DNA from: Phytophthora colocasiae
Lineage: Eukaryota > Oomycota > Peronosporomycetes > Peronosporales > Peronosporaceae
DNA length: 64,000 nt
NCBI GenBank assembly: GCA_018806915.1
Contig: JAGKQI010000057.1
Span: forward strand, 124,001-188,000
Direction of reading: 5' to 3'
Part shown: one piece after another, positions 42,825-53,675 of the stretch
Position numbering within the stretch: the first letter of the stretch is position 1
Layout of the letters: every line of letters begins with the position of its first letter
Program-made: the position numbers and the translations under genes
Notes under the pieces: generated by a model
What the model was told of the DNA's origin: nothing
Databases searched by the model: none
What the model saw: only the letters and a program-made list of their open reading frames with translations

Positions 42825-45800
42825 ATGGATCGGTCCGACGACGCCAGTTCCTCCGCGTACACCACGGTGTTCTTCGGCCAAGATCATTCTGCGGCCCAGC
42901 CCCCTTGTCCTCATTGCGACCAAGCCCCTTCCGACCCCGCTGCGGCTACGACCCCCACGGTTCCAGATCTGGATCCAGTGTATGATGCCATTGCCTCGCT
43001 CCAGTCTCTCGCTGCTGGGTATAACGAGATGCAGGCCAGCTACCAACAAGTGCTCCATGATCTGACCGCAGCGCGCCGCCATAACGAAGAACTCCACAAC
43101 ATGCTGCAACCCCGCCTGAACGTTGCCCAAGCCTTCATCAATTTCACGCAGCACCGGTACAATGTGTCCCAAGCTGCTCTCCGGTTAGCGAAACAGAAAG
43201 AAGCGGAAGCGGTGCAGGATCTGGATCGGCTCAAGGATCGCCTGCGCGAATTGGACACTCTCAAGGTCCGGTATTCCGATCTGGAAGTGTCTTCGGCGAA
43301 GCCTACGCCGTTTTGCAAGATTATACGGTGGGGCTCGAGCAGCAGATTGCTGGGGAAGATGTCTCAGTGGAGAATCCTTCGGTAGTCCGATTGGTCCAAG
43401 ATCTCGAGGATCAGCGTGAAGAGTCCTCGGAGCTACTGGAGCGTGCGAACGATCTGGAAACTCAGCTGCGAGCGGTGGGGGCCGCGCGAGATGCAGCGGA
43501 GCTCGAACGCAATCGCACCAGCGTCCAGCTCGCAGAGGCTGCTATCCGTTGCGATCAACAAGCGCATAAGATCGAAAGCCTCCGGGCCCACCGGGATCAG
43601 CTGCGCGAGTCGCTCAAGCAACTCTCCCAACAGAATCTTACCAAGACGGTCGACTCGCTCAAGCTAGAACTTCATGTCCAGAAAGAGAGGATCGCTGAGT
43701 TGGAAGGACTTCTCGCCAAATCGGAGCGCAGACGTGAAGATCTTCACCGGGTACATGCACATACCCTTCAGAAGTTTAACCGAGCCCACGAAGACCTTAC
43801 GCGCTTGGAACGGGAGAACTTCAGCGCTCGGGAAGAGATGGAACGTCAGCAGAGACGGGCTGAGAACAACGCGCTCAAGCGTCTGAGCGCCGAGAAACGT
43901 CTCAAGCGGGCCGAAGATGATCTACGGGAAGCGAATGATCGACGGGATTGTGCGGACCAAGCCAGAGAGAGAGAGCCAGGCGCGAACTCGACAGGATCCG
44001 AAGCCAAACGCCGGACCAGGAGAAGATGAGCGCGGATCTCGATGGTATCCGCCTTGTGCGTGACGTGGGTGCGCGGATGTCCGCCGGGGTATCCCAGGAA
44101 TTGTATGGCGTGTAAATTGAGCCGAGATCAAGCTCTTCGCGTGCGAGATCAGGCGACCCAAGCTCTGGACAAGGCCACACAGAAAACTTCCACCGTAACT
44201 CTTGAGCGAGACCAAGCGAGACAAGCCTTCGCCGGGAAAGACCAGATCATTCGGGATCAAGGGTTGAGATCCAGCGTCTGAAGGGGGAAACCGAGCAGTT
44301 GACGGCGTCGTTGGCGCAAGCATCGGTCGACCAAGAACATCTCAAGCGTCTCCGCGGAAGTCATCAAGACCTCAAGACGAAGCATGACGCACTCAGACAG
44401 GAGCATACTGCCCTGGAGGAGGAACACCGTAGCGTCATTGACGAGCGTACCGCAGCTCTTCGTAATCTGGCGTCGATCGCTTCTATGGCGATGCGCAGCT
44501 CGTCCAATGCGCCGAGCGTACAGTCGGAGACGTCCACTGCCAAGGGGTCTTCTTCTTCTAAACGTCGACACAGCGACGTTTCTTCTTCAACAGAAGAACC
44601 TCCCCCTAAGGTCCCACGCTGCGCCAGTCCTGCGAAGTCTTCCGACGTCACGTCCCAGCCCACGCCTACTCCCGTCTACACCGAGGGGAACGACACGGAG
44701 AAACATCCGGATTTTGACTTTGGGGACGCAAGGGAAGAGTGTTCGGGGCGGGATCAGAACTCCGCCGATTCCGAACCTGGAGTAGCTCCAAACCAGCCCA
44801 CCGAAGAGCCTCCTTCAGAGTGAAAAACGAAGGTCCCTGACCCAGCAGTTCTCAAGGCCCCCGCTATCAGAAGCCGAAAGAAGCCACAAGATTCCGGCGA
44901 GGGGAATTCGCCCGGATCAGCCGTACCGGGTGACCGAGAAGCCAGCTCAGATGGGGAGTCGGAGGGGTCCGAGGACGAGCAGGTACGGGTTGCCAAGTTG
45001 CGCTCCCGGTCAGAATTACGTCGGCGTTCATCCGGGGAGGGGTCAGCATCCGCTCCTATCGAGATCGGCGATGCTTCAACTGCTCCGCCTGATAACGGGT
45101 CCAGCCGTTCGTCACCTACATCCCCAGTATCTCCCGAGACGGGCTCTCGTGGAAACGTTGAAAACTTGCAGTTTGAAGCCTTCGGTCCGTTGAAGGAGTT
45201 TGTTCCTGCCGCCCGAGATCCTCGCCCAATAGCTTCCGAAGAAGTGGCACCTTGGATCGCGAGCGAAGTTAGCCAGCTGAGTCTCCGGACGCTTTCCGCC
45301 AGTGGTTTGACCGCTTGTCGTCGTCCTGGGTGGTTGTTCCCGCTCCGTATCGGCCGTGGTGCGTTGGATCGGGGCAGTTACGTTCCTGATCTCATCTCCC
45401 AAGCCCATATTACTCAGTTGTACGCGACGGAGCCGTGGAAGGACCTCCAGTCTCAAGCTCCGCCCCCTCATACCTTCCAGGAGGATCTGTCGCCTCGACT
45501 TGCGGAGATCTTGAGTTGGTATGATGCGTTTGAGTCTGCCAATCTCCAAGCGGTTTGGGAATCCACGCATTCATTCCCCATCTCTACTGAACTACGCAAG
45601 ACGGATAGCTGGTTCGCAGGCTTCTATCGTCGCAGGAAGAATCGTGGATCTCACGCGCGGGATAATTATCGCAAGCTGCAGAACAAGATATTCGAAAGGA
45701 TGCGCCTAACCGGGTGTTGTGACTTGGATCTCTGGTTGGACCCACACTTCATCCACTTCCCACTGCGCTTTGGAAGATACCACTTGGTATCCGGGAGCTG

Positions 45801-45997
45801 AAGCCGTCGCTGCAGGAGCGGATCCTCCACAAAACCTTGTTGCCGCTCTTGAAGATTGCGATCGTCAGGATCCTTGGCGTACCCACTACCGTTCCGGATC
45901 CTCCCATCCCAGCTTCGGTGCCAGTCGACTCTCCATGAAGTTCGTCCGCTCGCTGCCGGGGTTCGATCCCGACGCTGCCAGATCCCAACCTCTGTAG
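42825..45997 (+). pseudogene. Antisense ORF of Element B: coiled-coil protein with conserved C-terminal domain
   Basis: It lies opposite to gag-pol, and its ATG is 104 bases inside the 3' LTR. Pieces: 42825-43385, 43313-44029, 44299-45801 (with in-frame TGA 44821-44823) and 45719-45997. They read as one protein of about 1000 residues broken by indels. It has an acidic start (MDRSDDASSSAYTTVFF) and then some 450 residues of coiled coil rich in Arg/Glu/Leu/Gln. A Ser/Pro-rich linker with a KRRHSD nuclear-signal-like motif follows. The C-terminal domain has motifs LYATEPWKDL, AVWESTHSF, LWLDPHFIHFP, TWYPG and DPWRTHYR. The same motifs in the same order occur in Element C. No known domain recognised. 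Confidence 0.75.
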
Positions 45998-46117
45998 GCT
46001 GCGTTACTTAACTCCATATACTCTTCTCGTCCACTCAGGCTTTCTTCGCTCAGGATCCGCACACTCTAACTTCAAATCGCCCAAGCAATGATAGTGAGAC
46101 CCATTGACAGAGGGCCC

Positions 46118-46940
46118 CAGGATCCAATTTCAAAATCCGAGGATCCCGCCTTCAGAACCCAAGGATCCACCTTCAGGACCCAAGGATCCGCCTTCAGAAC
46201 CCAAGGATCCGACTTGGAGATCCGAGGATCCGCCTTCAGGACCCAAGGATCCAGCTTCAAAATCCCAAGGATCCGCCTTCAGAACCCAAGGATCCGCCTT
46301 CAGGACCCAAGGATCCGCCTTCAGAACCCCAGGATCGCCTTCAGAACCCAAGGATCCGACTTCAGAACCCAAGGATCCGCCTTCAGAACCCAAGGATCCA
46401 ACTTCAGAACCCAAGGATCCAGCTTCAAAACCCAAGGATCCGACTTGGAGATCCGAGGATCCGCCTTCAGGACCCAAGGATCCAGCTTCAAAACCCAAGG
46501 ATCCGACTTGGAGATCCGAGGATCCGCCTTCAGGACCCAAGGATCCAGCTTCAAAATCCCAAGGATCCGCCCTCAGGACCCAAGGATCCGCCTTCAGAAC
46601 CCAAGGATCCGACTTGGAGATCCGAGGATCCGCCTTCAGGACCCAAGGATCCAGCTTCAAAATTCCAGGATCCGTCTTCAAAACCCAAGGATCCGCCTTT
46701 AGGACCCAAGGATCCGCCTTCAGAACCTAAGGATCCGCCCTCAGGACCCAAGGATCCAACTTCAGAACCCAAGGATCCGACTTCAGAACCCAAGGATCCG
46801 ACTTCAGGACCCAAGGATCCGCCTTCAGAACCCAAGGATCCGCCCTCAGGACCCAAGGATCCGCCTTCAGAACCCAAGGATCCGCCCTCAGGACCCAAGG
46901 ATCCGCCTTCAGAACCCAAGGATCCGACTTGGAGATCCGA
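46118..46940. repeat. 21-base GGATCCGCCTTCAGAACCCAA array between pol and the antisense ORF of Element B
   Basis: Close to forty imperfect copies of a 21-base unit, each with GGATCC or GGATCCG. Because 21 is a multiple of three and the unit lacks stops, several frames on both strands stay open for about 200 codons; I treat these as artefacts. The array separates the end of the chromodomain gene (47104) from the end of the antisense ORF (45997). Confidence 0.9.
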
Positions 46941-47103
46941 GTAAGTGATCGGGCATCGACCTAGCTGGCATCCGATCCCCACTCAGAGGTCACCCTTCTT
47001 TTCTTCACATGTAAATACACAACGCGTCCACTCGCAGTAGGCTGCCAGTCTTCTTCTTCCACATTGGCGAGCGCCCTCACCAATAGAAGATCCACCGCCT
47101 CGG

Positions 47104-49626
47104 CTACTCCTCTTCATGAGACTGCATCGCTTGGAAGCGGTTCCTTTTGCTCCGTTCTTGGAGGAACTCATGCAGTAACGCGCCGCAGTTCAGGTCTGCT
47201 TCATCTACCCAGGTAGGGTCCTCGTACCCTTTCCAGAAAACTTGGAACTCTCGTCGGATCCGGCCATACCGAGTGGGTCGTCCGGTCCGGACGTCCGCGA
47301 TCCGCTCGACTTCAAACTCGCCATCTTCCAGATCACGCTTCCAGCTGTCCTCCGGTAACAAGGCTTCGTCGAAGTCTAAACGATCCGCTTCGTCCACCGT
47401 CAGCTGGATCTTCGGTCGGTCTGGGAATGTCCTGACAGGCTTCAACTTGGAGATGTGCACCACCGGAAACAAGTGGTAGTCTGTACCCACGATTTCCAAG
47501 CGAGCTGCATACTCATTCGTCATTTCCGCCACACGGAACGGTCCATGCCACAGGTGAGCCAGTTTCTTGGCGTATCCTTCCTTGACTCTGTCTAAGAACA
47601 GCCACACTTGGGATCCGGCCTCGATGGAGTGTTGAGTCGCCGCTTCGTTCTGCCGGTCGGCACGATCCGAGATCGCCTGCTTCAAGCGGTCATTCACCTC
47701 AGCCCTGGCCAGTTGGTAGTGTCGCTGGATCTTATACCTCCAACGTCGTGGATCGGTATCTCGGCGTCCGGTACTTCCTACAGATAGTGTTGCCTCCAGA
47801 GTTGTCTTGGGATCCCAGCCATGGGCGAGGTAGAACGGCGTGTCGCCCCTAGTCCGGTCTTGTGCAGTGTTCAAAGCAAAGGTCAAGCGTTCGGCATACT
47901 CGTCCCAATCTCTCTGGTCGGGATCCTGAACATACATCTTGATTGCTCGAGTAATCGTCTGTACCATCCGTTCAGCCGTGCCGTTCGACTGTGGTCGATA
48001 AGCCATAGTGGCTCTCTGGCGCTGGCCTAGGATCCGGTTGAAAGCACGAAAAAAATCGGACATGAACCCGGGTTCTCGGTCGTGCCGGATCACCTGGCTG
48101 GCGCCGAATCGACGAAACACACAGATCTCATAGGACTCCGCCACAGCTTGAGCTGTTCGTGAGTTATTAGCATTGACGATCACGTAACCAGTGAAGAGGT
48201 CCACCCATACTAGAAGCTCGGTGTTCCCGTTCTTGGATCTTGGTAGCGAGGGTATATGATCCATGGCGATCACTTGAAACGGGTAGGTGGCTTGAATGTT
48301 GCCTGGCGACACTCCACGGATCGTAGGTCGCCCCTTGCCCGTCTCGCAATCCACGCATTCACCGACAAATTGCTGCACGGATCTGAAAAGTCCTCTCCAG
48401 TAGAAGTGGTCCTTGATCCTCTGGTACGTACGGCCGATCCCTTGATGTCCTCCTTCTAGACTGCTATGATAGTGATGCAGCAGGTCCGCCTGGAGCGTCT
48501 CCGGTATAACCAGTCGTAATAATCCATCTCGATCGGCTTCGGCCCTTCGTGACGGCGTGCAATAGAACAACAGCTCATCTTCGTCCAACTCGAAATTGTC
48601 TGCTAGCAGACGGCACGTTTTGGCTTCGGCCGCAGTCAGATCCGTCAGCTGTCCCCGCAGGAACGACTTCAGGTTGAAGATCCATGTTTCTTCGTCCTGG
48701 GCTTGTCGGATCCGGTCGATCCTCAGCCGTTGCACGGACTCCTCGTCGAGTACTCGGGGTCGCCCTTCTCTGGTTTGTCTTCGAGTAGCCACTGCACTGA
48801 TCCGTGGTGTCGGATCCTCGGATCCCGAGGTCAGAATCTCATCCAACCGATTCAAAGTGACGAGATCCTCGTGGTCCGCCCCTTGGTCGACTGTAATCCC
48901 GCTCTCTCGTTGCAATGCTGCACTGGCCAAGCTGTCGGCGCTTGCGTTCCACGCTCGCTTCACATGTAGCAGGTCGTGATCCGGCCAATCCCGAAGCCGC
49001 ATTAGCGCCTTCTGTCTCAGTAACGTCAGGGCCGGCGCTTTACAGTCGATCTCGCCGCGCATCTGGCGGATCACCAGATTCGAATCTCCGCAGATAACAA
49101 GTCGCCCCTTAGCCAAATCCTCGAGTAACTCGAAACATAATAGAAGTCCGTTATACTCTGCTTCGTTGACTGTTAGGTTCTTTGCGTATCGAGATGTTGC
49201 TTTAATCACCCTCCATTCAGGTAACTTCCAGACGATCGCGCTGAAGGATCCTCCGCCACGTTTCACCCTGGCGGATCCGTCGAAACTAACCACCCACAAC
49301 TCTTCCTCCGGTCCTACGGTCGGTACTGGCATCTGGATCGCTCTGCGTGGCTCTTTCCTCGGGGCGATGTTCACTAGAGCTTGATCCACCTCGGATCTCG
49401 GGGTGATACTTGCGGCAAGGGATCCGAGGATCTCGTCCTCCCCTTTCGTGCACTTCGTGATCTCCAAAGCCCAAGGCGATAACAGCGCCGCCCATTGGCC
49501 CAACCTTCCTTGTAGTCCGGTAGAACGGAACAGCCACCGGAGGGTAGAGTGCCTGGTTAGGACCCGGATCCGTCGTCCAACCAACATGGAATATCCGAGA
49601 TCCAGGATCCTTAGCAAGGCCAGCAC
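47104..49626 (-). CDS. Element B second RNase H, integrase and chromodomain
   Basis: 840 residues. The first 60 are the end of the usual RT-linked RNase H (LTRHSTLRWLF). An additional RNase H of archaeal/cellular type follows with D116 (FDGSAR), E155 (NEAEYNG), D181 (CGDSNLVI) and D231 (NASADSLA). The integrase has an HHCC finger (H384 to H394, C424, C427) and catalytic D456 (MDHIP), D516 (RHDREPG) and E552 (GTAERM), with the D-35-E spacing intact. After AHLWHGPFRVAE comes a C-terminal chromodomain (FQVFWKGYEDPTWVDEADLN). Chromodomains guide such elements to modified histones. The frame starts after a shift at about 49630, so this part is not joined to RT in one frame. Confidence 0.9.
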   Translation of the reverse strand: MLALLRILDLGYSMLVGRRIRVLTRHSTLRWLFRSTGLQGRLGQWAALLSPWALEITKCTKGEDEILGSLAASITPRSEVDQALVNIAPRKEPRRAIQMPVPTVGPEEELWVVSFDGSARVKRGGGSFSAIVWKLPEWRVIKATSRYAKNLTVNEAEYNGLLLCFELLEDLAKGRLVICGDSNLVIRQMRGEIDCKAPALTLLRQKALMRLRDWPDHDLLHVKRAWNASADSLASAALQRESGITVDQGADHEDLVTLNRLDEILTSGSEDPTPRISAVATRRQTREGRPRVLDEESVQRLRIDRIRQAQDEETWIFNLKSFLRGQLTDLTAAEAKTCRLLADNFELDEDELLFYCTPSRRAEADRDGLLRLVIPETLQADLLHHYHSSLEGGHQGIGRTYQRIKDHFYWRGLFRSVQQFVGECVDCETGKGRPTIRGVSPGNIQATYPFQVIAMDHIPSLPRSKNGNTELLVWVDLFTGYVIVNANNSRTAQAVAESYEICVFRRFGASQVIRHDREPGFMSDFFRAFNRILGQRQRATMAYRPQSNGTAERMVQTITRAIKMYVQDPDQRDWDEYAERLTFALNTAQDRTRGDTPFYLAHGWDPKTTLEATLSVGSTGRRDTDPRRWRYKIQRHYQLARAEVNDRLKQAISDRADRQNEAATQHSIEAGSQVWLFLDRVKEGYAKKLAHLWHGPFRVAEMTNEYAARLEIVGTDYHLFPVVHISKLKPVRTFPDRPKIQLTVDEADRLDFDEALLPEDSWKRDLEDGEFEVERIADVRTGRPTRYGRIRREFQVFWKGYEDPTWVDEADLNCGALLHEFLQERSKRNRFQAMQSHEEE

Positions 49627-49930
49627 CTCGCTTCTCTACGATCCCATAGTTCACTTCTGTTCGGCTTCAGGATCTGCTAACTAACATCACCGGCATGTAG
49701 ATCCCATCGTGATCCTGCGTCAGGAAGCTGAGATGGCCCATTCACTGGCGTAGACAATCACCACCGGTTGCTTGTCGGGATCGAAATGCCGAAGCGTAGG
49801 AGTCATAGCGATCTTCCTCGTCAGGGCCTCGAAGGCGGCTGAAGCACGGATCCACTTCTCATCCGGATCTCTCGGGCTCGACGGGTCCTCGGGATCCTTG
49901 ATCACAGGGTCGGTTGGCTGCAGGATCTTT
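49627..49930 (-). pseudogene. Element B broken region between RT and RNase H
   Basis: Fragments in several frames carry the RT connection and the start of RNase H: AAFEALTRKIAMTPTLRHFD and PVVIVYASEWAISAS (49720-49905), then DGIYMPVMLVS at about 49690, then NYGIVEK (about 49640). At least three indels separate them: about 49905, about 49675 (leaving a TGA in the expected SRSLKP run) and about 49630 (one extra C before EVLALL). This copy of pol is therefore inactive, unless these are assembly errors. Confidence 0.7.
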
Positions 49931-51843
49931 GCGGCTGGACCTCAACTCCGCGAAGTCGACCTCCCTCAGTTCGTAGAGTACCGACGCGTAGACCGCCATG
50001 TCCTCGATGAATCGAGCGTAGTAGTTTAGGCTACCCAGGAAAGATTGCATGGCGCGCAGCGATCTCGGGAACGCAAGATCCACCAGCGCTTCTCGGTCCT
50101 TCGGATGTGCCTCTAGTCCTTCGCTAGACACTCGGTGTCCCAGGTAATCGACCTTCTTCAGACCCCAGAAACTCTTGGCCACGCTGATCGACAAGTTCCA
50201 CTTGTCACAGGCTTCCAGCAGTAAACGCACTCGCTCACACAGGTGATCCCAGGATCCGGCAGTCACTAAGATGTCGTCGATGTACGATCTTCGTCCAAGT
50301 ACAGACTGTTCACCATTCCTCTCCGGGATCCCATCTCGGAAGAGATCCAACGCGGATCCGGATCCGGCCGTGGGCGGGATCCGTAAGAACCCATAGAGGG
50401 TGTTGTCCAACAAACGCTGGTAGATCTGCGGGGCATTCTTGAGACCAAACGGCATCCGGTTCCACTCGAACAATCCAAACGGGGTGATAAATGCCGAGAT
50501 GGCTCTTGCGCGATCCGTCATGGAGACAACCCAAAAACCACTGGCCATGTCGAGAGAACAGTACCATAACACGGCGTCGAGATCCTCCAGTAGATCGTTG
50601 ATGAGAGGCATAGGATATACCATCAACCTCGTCAGGCTATTCACCAACCTGTAGTCGATGCAGAGCCTGATGTCAACGCCATTCTTCTTGATGATCACGA
50701 CAATTGGCGAAGCCCATGGTGACGTTGAGACTTGGATGATCTTCGCTTGCAACAATCCCTTGATCAGATCCGAGAGCTTCTCGCGATACTGCGGCGCCAC
50801 CTTACGCACTCGCTGGGCAATTGGCTTCGCGTCTCCCACATCAATGTCACAGATCGCGCCTACAGCAGGCGGGGGCAAGGCGTTGCCCTTTCCGATCAGC
50901 AGGTGCTTGTACTTCCAGATCACATTCGCCAGTCGTTGGATCTCCTCAGGTGTGTTGGAGGCTGGATCCCCCTCTTGGAGATCCTCGATCTTCACTTCGA
51001 CCGTCGCCGTCACAACCTCTGGCAACACCGCCATTTCCTTCTCGAGATCCTCCGCGTAGGATCCGCCATTCTCGTGGACGAACACTCCATCGTCGGCGTG
51101 ATCTTCTGCGGATCCAGGATCCGGCCGGGCACCAACCTCGAGATCCGGCTGGGACTCAGCCACGAGATCCGGTCGGGATCCAACCACGAGATCCTTGTCT
51201 GAGGCGAACTTGTGATCTCCATGTCCTGACGCCGGTGACGGATCCTCACTTGTCCCCACTCTGGGCGGATCACTGGCGGTTACATGGCTACCAGGATCCA
51301 GCCTTCTTGTGGCCGGATCCGGTCCACGAGCGGCACCTCCCTCGGCAGGTCTTCCGACTTCGCTCCCTGCTTCCAAGCTGGATCCAACAGCAGGATCACC
51401 CTTCGGCGCACCACGTCCAGTTCTTGGATCGTCTTCCGGGGTCTTCGCCGCGTCCACGTACGTCGTCGCCCCTTGGTCCAGCTCTTCTTGTGCCGTAGCG
51501 CCTTGATCCGGATCCCCTGGCGCCCCTGAGTCCTCAACCTTGCCTTGGCTCGCACCATCATCTTCGTCTTGCGGAGGCGCATCCGTAGCACCCTTGGTAC
51601 ACGCGTAGATCGCCCTGGGTGTCTTGCAATCGACGGCGCCCTTCCCGCTGGTCGCCCCCGCCGCTCGCTCGTATTCGTGTGAATATGAGGAGCTCAGATC
51701 CCCACTAAGTGCGGAATCAGACGACCGTTCAGGCCTGCCCCGTCCTTGACCCCTGTCGCATACGCGACACCGATCTTCAACCTGTGTCAGGTTGGGATCC
51801 GACTTTGCTTGTAGGCGTCGGTGGGGGCGTGGGGTAGCTCATT
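49859..51843 (-). CDS. Element B reverse transcriptase
   Basis: The frame is open from about 51843 with no good ATG (the first possible start is GTG at 51457, 532 residues). It overlaps the end of the protease frame by about 54 bases and is -1 to it. After a long charged linker comes the RT: WASPIVVIIKKNGVDIRLCIDYR, LDMASGFWVV, MPFGLKNAPQIYQRLL and catalytic SYIDDIL, then VDYLGHRVS and LNYYARFIEDM. An insert of about 30 residues (RIPPTAGSGSALDLFRDGIP) sits between the QRLLDNTLYGF helix and the YIDD strand. I see no canonical slippery heptamer in the overlap with protease, so that frame change may be a lesion. Confidence 0.85.
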
Positions 51844-53675
51844 GGAAAGGTCTTGATCGGGCGCGTCTAATGAGCGCTCCCCGAGCTCCGGGGCATTCCT
51901 GTGGGCTTCAGGGCACTCCGAAAACTTGGATCCGACTGTGCCATCTGAGTGATGGTCACCTGTCTCATGATTACGGGGCGACCCTTCGACATCATTGTCC
52001 CGGCTCTGCGCAGAGACAGGGCAGCCCTCCGGATCTTCAAGGAGGCGCGTCGACATGGGCCCTTCGGTATCTAGGGCACCGTTTGAGGTATGCGACGGCT
52101 CGTTAGACGCGCCTCGCCTCGCGCTGCATGTCCATACCGACCTCAGCAGCGGGGCATTCATATTCGCCCCAGGGCGCCCCAAAACGTCATCTCCGACTGA
52201 TTTGTCGGAGTGATGGTCGTCGCCCGTCGCACGGACGTGCTGCCGATCCTCAACGGTGGCGTCCAGTCTCTGGCCAGAGACAGTACACGTTGCCGGATCT
52301 TCAATCAGACAAGCTGAAGAGGATCCGGAGGATCCTTGAGCCTGTGGATCTCGGATCCGGGCGTGTGAGGACGCCCCTCGATCCGACGAATCTGGCGCAG
52401 CATCCTTTGCGGCCTCTGGTCCAAATCGGACACGGCGGTGCGCTTGGAGCCTAGACGTCGTCGGATCGGATCCGTCGGACTGGATCCTGTCTCGCCAGTC
52501 GACCGTTCCTTCAAGGATCCGGTCCGACGTAGGTGGCGAGCCGGGGCAGGGTGACACGACAGCGGTGTGGACAGGGCGCTTCAGGATCCCTCTCGGCTCT
52601 GCGTACTTCGGCCGATCCACCGCCGGCTCAAGCTCCCAAGGCTCCTTCGGACGCGGTGGCGGCGGGATCTCCGTCGTGGCGCTCATGGCAAGGTTCTGCC
52701 ACTCGTTGTAGCGCCGGGATCCGACGGAGATGAAGCCCGGGGTGCGAGGAACGTGATCCCCGGCCAGCCACATGCCGATCTCCTCATTGTGGTTGAGGGA
52801 GACCGCTTTCTCACCGACATTGGTAAGTTGTAGATAGCGGATCTTGCCTGGACCTTGAGCTAACGTTGGTACCCATTGCTTGCCTCTGCGTAGCCACAGC
52901 TTCTCGTACTCCTTGAGATGGATCCGATCCGGATGCTCAAGAATTTGGCCGGGTTCCAGCCGTATGCCTTCCTGGAGGAGTAGCGGGCGGGCCCGGCCGC
53001 TGAAGATCTGCCGTCGTCCATGGAGGCACACACGGATCTCGTCATGCAAGCACACGGATCCGTCGCCCAAGTCGAGTCGGATCCCGGCTGGTACCATGAA
53101 GTCCATACCGAGGATCGCGTCGCAGTCGGGTGGAAGATCCTCGCCGACCCAGACGTCGCAGAAGTATACCAAGTATCCAGCCAAGGTAACCTTGATCCTT
53201 GTTTTGCCTGCTGCAATGTACAGCTGCTCACCAATTCCGAGGCATTCTTGTGTTTGACTAGTGTCGATCTGGGATCCAACCTTACGAGCAAAGGCGGCAT
53301 CGATGATCGACACCTCGGATCCCGAGTCAAGAAGCACGGTGGACTTGGCATTGTTGATCTTGCACGTTGCCTTGGCCTGCTTGAAGTGTTTGCTGGGGAC
53401 ATGGTACTTCCAGTACCCGCGTGACTCTCCAGGCATGAGATCCAAGGACATGGCGATCTCGGATCTCTGGTATTCATCGTCTGTAGAGCGGAAGCTTGCA
53501 ACTCTAGCCGTACGTTTCCCATGAAGTTCACATGTATTATCCAATAGATCCGTTCGCTTGTTGCTAACTTGATCCATGGCCTTCTTGTTCACATATGCAT
53601 AGATGTAAGACGTTGAACGCTCGTCTCGTACCGGATTCAAACCCGGCGAGCGTTCTAGTTTAACATCTTCTCGGC
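51787..53675 (-). CDS. Element B aspartic protease with long linker
   Basis: The frame is -1 to gag. It overlaps gag by about 39 bases and is entered through the GTTAAAC signal at 53658-53664. The first non-ATG start downstream is at 53640. The retropepsin has STVLLDSGSEVSIID and CDAILGMDFMVPAGIRLDLG, an intact DSG active site. The rest (about 350 residues) is a Pro/Asp/Ser-rich linker. It includes two imperfect copies of a block of about 75 residues, starting LIEDPATCTVSGQRLD and LLEDPEGCPVSAQSRD. Retropepsins cut the Gag-Pol precursor as dimers. Confidence 0.85.
53615..53664 (-). promoter_or_regulatory. Probable programmed -1 ribosomal frameshift signal, gag to protease
   Basis: On the minus strand the last gag codons are ATG TTA AAC TAG. 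The heptamer G TTA AAC (53658-53664) ends right before the TAG (53655-53657). A perfect 9-bp stem follows (GAACGCTCG at 53647-53655 and CGAGCGTTC at 53615-53623). Its 23-base loop holds a second 4-bp stem (CCGG/CCGG, 53643-53646 with 53631-53634). GUUAAAC is a known -1 slippery sequence in an arterivirus. The spacer is only two bases, shorter than usual, so the lower stem may open when the ribosome pauses. The -1 frame leads into protease. Confidence 0.6.

Noticed and set aside
46088..46982. Several overlapping frames of 140-208 codons on both strands
   Set aside because: They read through a 21-base tandem array without stops; the text is pure repeat in every frame.
51787..51843. Second programmed frameshift between protease and RT of Element B
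   Set aside because: The 54-base overlap has no X XXY YYZ heptamer in the protease frame; a lesion is as likely.
53615..53655. tRNA T-arm-like hairpin (GGGTTTGAATCC)
   Set aside because: No anticodon or acceptor arms around it; it fits better as the loop of the frameshift hairpin.
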